Shown here in pieces: positions 60,793 to 64,000 of a stretch of DNA of 64,000 nt. The DNA is from Nostoc parmelioides FACHB-3921 (GTDB taxonomy: Bacteria; Cyanobacteriota; Cyanobacteriia; Cyanobacteriales; Nostocaceae), in assembly GCF_014696625.1 (NCBI RefSeq), contig NZ_JACJQL010000038.1:1-64000 (forward strand). Direction: 5' to 3'. Position 1 is the stretch's first letter, and every line of letters begins with the position of its first letter. The translations under genes and the position numbers were made by a program. Below the pieces are notes generated by a model. The model made no database searches. It was not told the origin of the DNA and was given only the letters and a program-made list of their open reading frames with translations.

Positions 60793-61545
60793 CTAATTTG
60801 TCAAATTGGGGGAAAGTAGTTGAGATTTGAGCCTTGGTTGTAAATGATATTGTTGCCAAAAGCTTAACATTTGTGCGCCAACTGTTTGAGGATAAAAGTA
60901 GTGAAAAAAATGGTACCCTTTGGGACATTCCCAGAGATGATCTTCTGGTTTAGACCAATTGAGCCAATCCTGTAATGCTGATAAATTTACAACTGGGTCG
61001 TTTTTACTACCGCATACCATCATAGGTATATCAACACCTCCTGGGGGTAAATGCACTAACTTAAAAAGAGAGTGTGACAAGGGAAATTGTTCTAAATCCC
61101 GAACTAACACTGCCATTAACTTTTTAGTAGTATTATGTGGTTGCTCACCAAAGAGATTGCGAACGCTAATAGCCAAAATTTGTTCACGACTGATGGTAAA
61201 TAGTTGTCTTTGCAGATAGTAGTGAGCGTGCCAAGTATTTGCAGGTTGAGGGGCTACAGCTAGAAGAATAAGCGATCGCACTTTCTCAGGATATCGCCGC
61301 GCATAAGTTAAGGCGATCGCACCACCAGCACCATGACCAGCTAAATTTACTGGATCAGAACACTGTGACAAATACTCATCTAGTGACTCTACAGCCTCAT
61401 CTATCGAACTACCTTCATCCTGATCTGCAATATATTCCCACTGAGCCACTGTCACAGATTGCGATAGGTATTGTAGTAACGGTTTGTCAAAACGTTGCAA
61501 TACATGACTAGAACTGACCCAAACAATATCAATATCATTGGACAT
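60793..61545 (-). CDS. isiC: IsiC-like alpha/beta-hydrolase fold protein without a nucleophile serine
   Basis: A 250-aa alpha/beta-hydrolase fold protein: DPVNLAGHGAGGAIALTYARRYPEKVRSLILL and DIPMMVCGSKNDPVV, the usual nucleophile-elbow and acid positions, and a C-terminal GYHFFHYF with candidate catalytic His. The elbow reads GHGAGG where active members have GHSxGG, so Ser is Gly; classical hydrolase activity is unlikely. Genes of this fold called isiC follow isiB in cyanobacteria, which is the basis of the name. It lies 143 bp behind isiB. Its role is unknown, perhaps binding a pigment or protein partner. Confidence 0.72.
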   Translation of the reverse strand: MSNDIDIVWVSSSHVLQRFDKPLLQYLSQSVTVAQWEYIADQDEGSSIDEAVESLDEYLSQCSDPVNLAGHGAGGAIALTYARRYPEKVRSLILLAVAPQPANTWHAHYYLQRQLFTISREQILAISVRNLFGEQPHNTTKKLMAVLVRDLEQFPLSHSLFKLVHLPPGGVDIPMMVCGSKNDPVVNLSALQDWLNWSKPEDHLWECPKGYHFFHYFYPQTVGAQMLSFWQQYHLQPRLKSQLLSPNLTN

Positions 61546-61688
61546 AAAAACTCTATTACCTCAAAACTTAAGCAGATTAGATAACCACCAATACACATAG
61601 ATAGTTTTCAAACCTTAGCGTTATTCTGCGGTTAAAACCAAATTATCTGTGTGCATCAGTGGTCAGACATCAAGTACAAATGATCAAA

Positions 61689-62201
61689 CTACAAACCAAA
61701 CTCTCTCTTTAACTGAGATACCCAAGATTTGATCCGTTCATCGGTCAAATCAGATTGATTATCCTCATCAATAGCTAACCCGACAAACTTGCCATTTCTT
61801 AACGCCTTAGAATCATTAAAATCGTATCCCTCACTAGACCAATAGCCTACAGTTTTACCACCACGTTGAGAAATTTTTTCTTCCAAAATGCCAATTGCAT
61901 CCTGAAAATTATCCCCATAGCCTATCTGATCGCCAGTGCCAAAATAGGCAACTATATTACCATTAAAATCTGTGTCATTTAGTTTCTGGTAAATACCTTC
62001 CCAATCGCTTTGGAGTTCGCCAATATTCCAATTAGGACAACCAACAATCAAATACTGATAATCATCAAAATCATTAAGTTCTGCTTGGGAAACGTCGTTT
62101 AATTCGAGTACACTATCACCAAATTCATCGCGGATAATTTCTGCTACAGATTCAGTCTTACCTGTTTGAGTACCGTAGAATAAACCAATTTTTTTCGCCA
62201 T
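61689..62201 (-). CDS. isiB: Flavodoxin IsiB
   Basis: A 170-aa long-chain flavodoxin. FMN site: GTQTGKTESVAE phosphate loop at residues 10-20, PNWNIGELQSDW loop, and GTGDQIGYGDNFQDA with the Tyr that stacks on the flavin. It replaces ferredoxin in photosystem I electron transfer when iron is scarce, a role established for IsiB. The gene sits 15 bp after the IsiA-PsaL fusion gene, in the same direction, so both are co-transcribed. In many cyanobacteria isiB directly follows isiA. Confidence 0.93.
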   Translation of the reverse strand: MAKKIGLFYGTQTGKTESVAEIIRDEFGDSVLELNDVSQAELNDFDDYQYLIVGCPNWNIGELQSDWEGIYQKLNDTDFNGNIVAYFGTGDQIGYGDNFQDAIGILEEKISQRGGKTVGYWSSEGYDFNDSKALRNGKFVGLAIDEDNQSDLTDERIKSWVSQLKREFGL

Positions 62202-62216
62202 TTTGACACCTGATAT

Positions 62217-63647
62217 TTAGAAAAATAAACTACTATTGGTAATCAATAAGAAAGCAAACAATGCTCCCCCACAACTACCCACCGTCCAACCAGAATTAAA
62301 CTCACTCCAAGACTTAGCTGTTTTGAGATTTTCTGGTAACTCTCCTTGAGGAGCTTTTTGATTGGAAAACCATGCTCTGCCATACAACCAAAGGCAAATC
62401 GATAAAATCAACAACAAACCAAAAGTTGCCAGTAGACCAGCTTGATTGGCTGACTCTGTATTCCGCAGAGGGCCTAATTTGACGAAAGGGCCAAGCAAGA
62501 AATAACCATGAGCCATGCCTATTTCTAACCCACGAGCAAAGGGAGACAAGCCTTGACGATAGATAGGTAGATTTGCCAAAAACTTCAGCGTCAAATCAGA
62601 GGTATTGACTGGGGTTTGTAGGTTCCCTAGTTCTGGTGTATCCAGATAGTTAACTACTCCCTGCTCAAAATTCAATCCCGCAGCTAAGAAACGCCCTCTC
62701 AAAGCGTGCCAGATATGACCAGATAGAAACACAATTGCCAAAACAAAATGGCTAGTTGCTAACCAAGTACGAACCGAAATCACTCCTGATGTGCTGCTCA
62801 GTCCCAAGGGTCCATAGAATTCAGTCGGATAAACAGTATCATTGACAGTCACAAAGTATGCTGCTAATAAACCCATGTATGCCAGAGCGCCAAGACTGTA
62901 AGACAAGTACGCCTCACCAGACCAAAAAAGTATCTTTTTCGCCCAGGCAAAAGGTTGAGTTAAGATATGCCAGAATCCGCCACCAATGCAGAGAATACCT
63001 ACCCAGATATGGCCGCCAACAACATCTTCTAAGTTATTGACAGCAGCCATTCCTTGCTTGCCAAATGTACCGAAGAGATAGCCAAAAATCCGAGCAGGAT
63101 TGAGAGTGGGTTCGGTAATGACTCTAACGGATGCAACTGATGAATCGTAAAGACCACCCCAAAAGAGGGCTTTCGCTACTAACAACCAAGCACCTGCACC
63201 TAACAACAATAGATGAATGCCGATGATGGTAGTCATCTTGTCTTCATCTTCCCAGTCGTAACCAAAGAAGCCAGGAAATTTCTGGTTTTCTGGCAATACT
63301 TCCGGCCCCAAAAGCGCGTGATAAATTCCCCCAGCACCGAGTACAGCCGAACTGACCAAATGCAAAACACCAATCACAAAATAGGGATAAGTATCAATGA
63401 TTTGTCCACCATCACCAACACCAAACCCTAAAGTTGCTAAATGGGGCAGTAAGATTAACCCTTGTTCGTAGATTGGTTGAGAGGGGTTGTATTTAGTGAT
63501 TTCAAATAGGGTCATTGCCCCTGCCCACAGTACAATTAAGCCTGCATGAGCAATGTGCGCTCCTAGTAACCGACCCGACTGATTAATAAACCTAGCGTTA
63601 CCTGCCCACCATCCATATTGTTGGAGAGTGATTGTTGCTGTAGTCAT
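62217..63647 (-). CDS. IsiA-family chlorophyll-binding protein fused to a PsaL-like domain
   Basis: A 476-aa protein. Residues 1-335 are an IsiA/CP43' antenna (WWAGNARFINQSGRLLGAHIAHAGLIVLWAGAM..., NNLEDVVGGHIWVG, FLSGHIWHALRGRFLAAGLNFEQG). Residues about 345-476 are PsaL-like: TPVNTSDLTLKFLANLPIYRQGLSPFARGLEIGMAHGYFLLGPFVKLGPLRNTE..., with three further hydrophobic segments. PsaL holds the photosystem I trimer together, so the fusion could dock antenna protein into the PsaL site of monomeric or dimeric photosystem I (inference). ATG 63647 lies 2 bp behind the upstream IsiA-family gene. Confidence 0.9.
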   Translation of the reverse strand: MTTATITLQQYGWWAGNARFINQSGRLLGAHIAHAGLIVLWAGAMTLFEITKYNPSQPIYEQGLILLPHLATLGFGVGDGGQIIDTYPYFVIGVLHLVSSAVLGAGGIYHALLGPEVLPENQKFPGFFGYDWEDEDKMTTIIGIHLLLLGAGAWLLVAKALFWGGLYDSSVASVRVITEPTLNPARIFGYLFGTFGKQGMAAVNNLEDVVGGHIWVGILCIGGGFWHILTQPFAWAKKILFWSGEAYLSYSLGALAYMGLLAAYFVTVNDTVYPTEFYGPLGLSSTSGVISVRTWLATSHFVLAIVFLSGHIWHALRGRFLAAGLNFEQGVVNYLDTPELGNLQTPVNTSDLTLKFLANLPIYRQGLSPFARGLEIGMAHGYFLLGPFVKLGPLRNTESANQAGLLATFGLLLILSICLWLYGRAWFSNQKAPQGELPENLKTAKSWSEFNSGWTVGSCGGALFAFLLITNSSLFF

Positions 63648-63649
63648 AG

Positions 63650-64000
63650 TTAAATTACCTCCCCACGGGTTGGACGTAAGACTTTGCCGATGCGGAAATC
63701 AAAACCCGCAGCCCGGAGAGCGTGCCAGAGATGCCCTTGCAAGAAGAAAAATCCCAGCCAAAAATGAGCATTTGCTAGCCAAACGCGAGAGGATAGTAAA
63801 TCTGCACCTTGGAAGTAAGGAAAACGGTCAAACCCAATACTCAAAGCTGTCCCGAAAAACTCTACAGGGTAAGCCAGTGTGTTGATAGAGACAAAATAAG
63901 CGGCAATGAAACTCATTAAGCTTAAGGCTCCTAAACTGTAGGAGAGGTAGGCTTCTCCCGACCAAACAAAGAGACTTTTGACAAAATCTGAAGGCTCGGT
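63650..64000 (-). CDS. IsiA-family chlorophyll-binding protein, C-terminal part (gene runs out of window)
   Basis: The frame is open to the window end; about 116 C-terminal residues are visible, starting EPSDFVKSLFVWSGEAYLSYSLGALSLMSFIAAYF. The segment NTLAYPVEFFG and FFLQGHLWHALRAAGFDFR match IsiA closely, so this is the fourth IsiA-family gene of the cluster. It is immediately upstream of the IsiA-PsaL fusion and probably heads the operon with isiB. Confidence 0.88.
   Translation of the reverse strand, partial: TEPSDFVKSLFVWSGEAYLSYSLGALSLMSFIAAYFVSINTLAYPVEFFGTALSIGFDRFPYFQGADLLSSRVWLANAHFWLGFFFLQGHLWHALRAAGFDFRIGKVLRPTRGEVI

Overview
The window looks like a chromosomal or large-plasmid segment from a filamentous, Nostoc/Anabaena-type cyanobacterium. 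The evidence is frequent HIP1 octamers (GCGATCGC), heptamer-type short tandem repeats (GGGACTG/CCCCAAT), dispersed palindromes of the kind common in Nostocales, and the chlorophyll-binding IsiA/CP43' family with flavodoxin. About 60 kb of it is one iron-acquisition and iron-stress island.

Layout. 1-4586: accessory DNA with the 3' part of a large unrecognised protein, a small hypothetical gene, a 131-bp inverted-repeat element, one intact and one broken copy of a small cyanobacterial gene, and a TonB-like energiser gene. 4587-51725: seven repeats of the module AraC/PchR-type regulator, paired direct-repeat operator, AMIN-domain TonB-dependent receptor (TBDR), iron-siderophore binding protein (SBP). 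Four modules read on the minus strand (4587-9596, 15180-19917, 20129-25022, 27944-32857) and three on the plus strand (36380-41041, 41666-46324, 46842-51725). They converge on a single FecCD/FecCD/ATPase importer (33463-36363). Between them lie export and handling genes: a heterodimer-like ABC exporter pair (9921-13664), a CPBP membrane protease with an HTH repressor-like gene (13677-15069), an EntS-like MFS exporter, a FhuF-like ferric reductase, two DUF1636 cysteine proteins and another ABC exporter (52532-54325). 54539-57529: ferrous iron uptake with a split FeoB and FeoA, then ferritin. 57665-64000: the isi region on the minus strand, with four IsiA-family genes (one fused to a PsaL domain), isiB flavodoxin, an isiC-like alpha/beta hydrolase fold protein and two small unknown genes.

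How it works together (inference). Ferric siderophores enter through one of seven receptors driven by TonB, are captured in the periplasm by the cognate SBP, and are probably all passed to the one permease/ATPase. FhuF and the DUF1636 proteins may help release iron in the cytoplasm. MFS and ABC exporters could recycle or export siderophore; no siderophore biosynthesis gene is present in the window. Each receptor seems to have its own siderophore-sensing AraC regulator, which reads a private pair of 21-22 bp-spaced repeats, under a global iron-repressor layer suggested by Fur-like 7-1-7 boxes in front of several first genes. The isi genes replace ferredoxin and remodel photosystem I antenna under iron starvation; ferritin stores iron when it returns.

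The most interesting signals are the sevenfold regulator-operator-receptor-SBP architecture with matched operator variants, operators that overlap the stop codons of their regulator genes, two SBPs whose lipobox cysteine has become glycine, and a second operator copy that links the last receptor to the downstream ABC exporter. No tRNA, rRNA or CRISPR array was seen.
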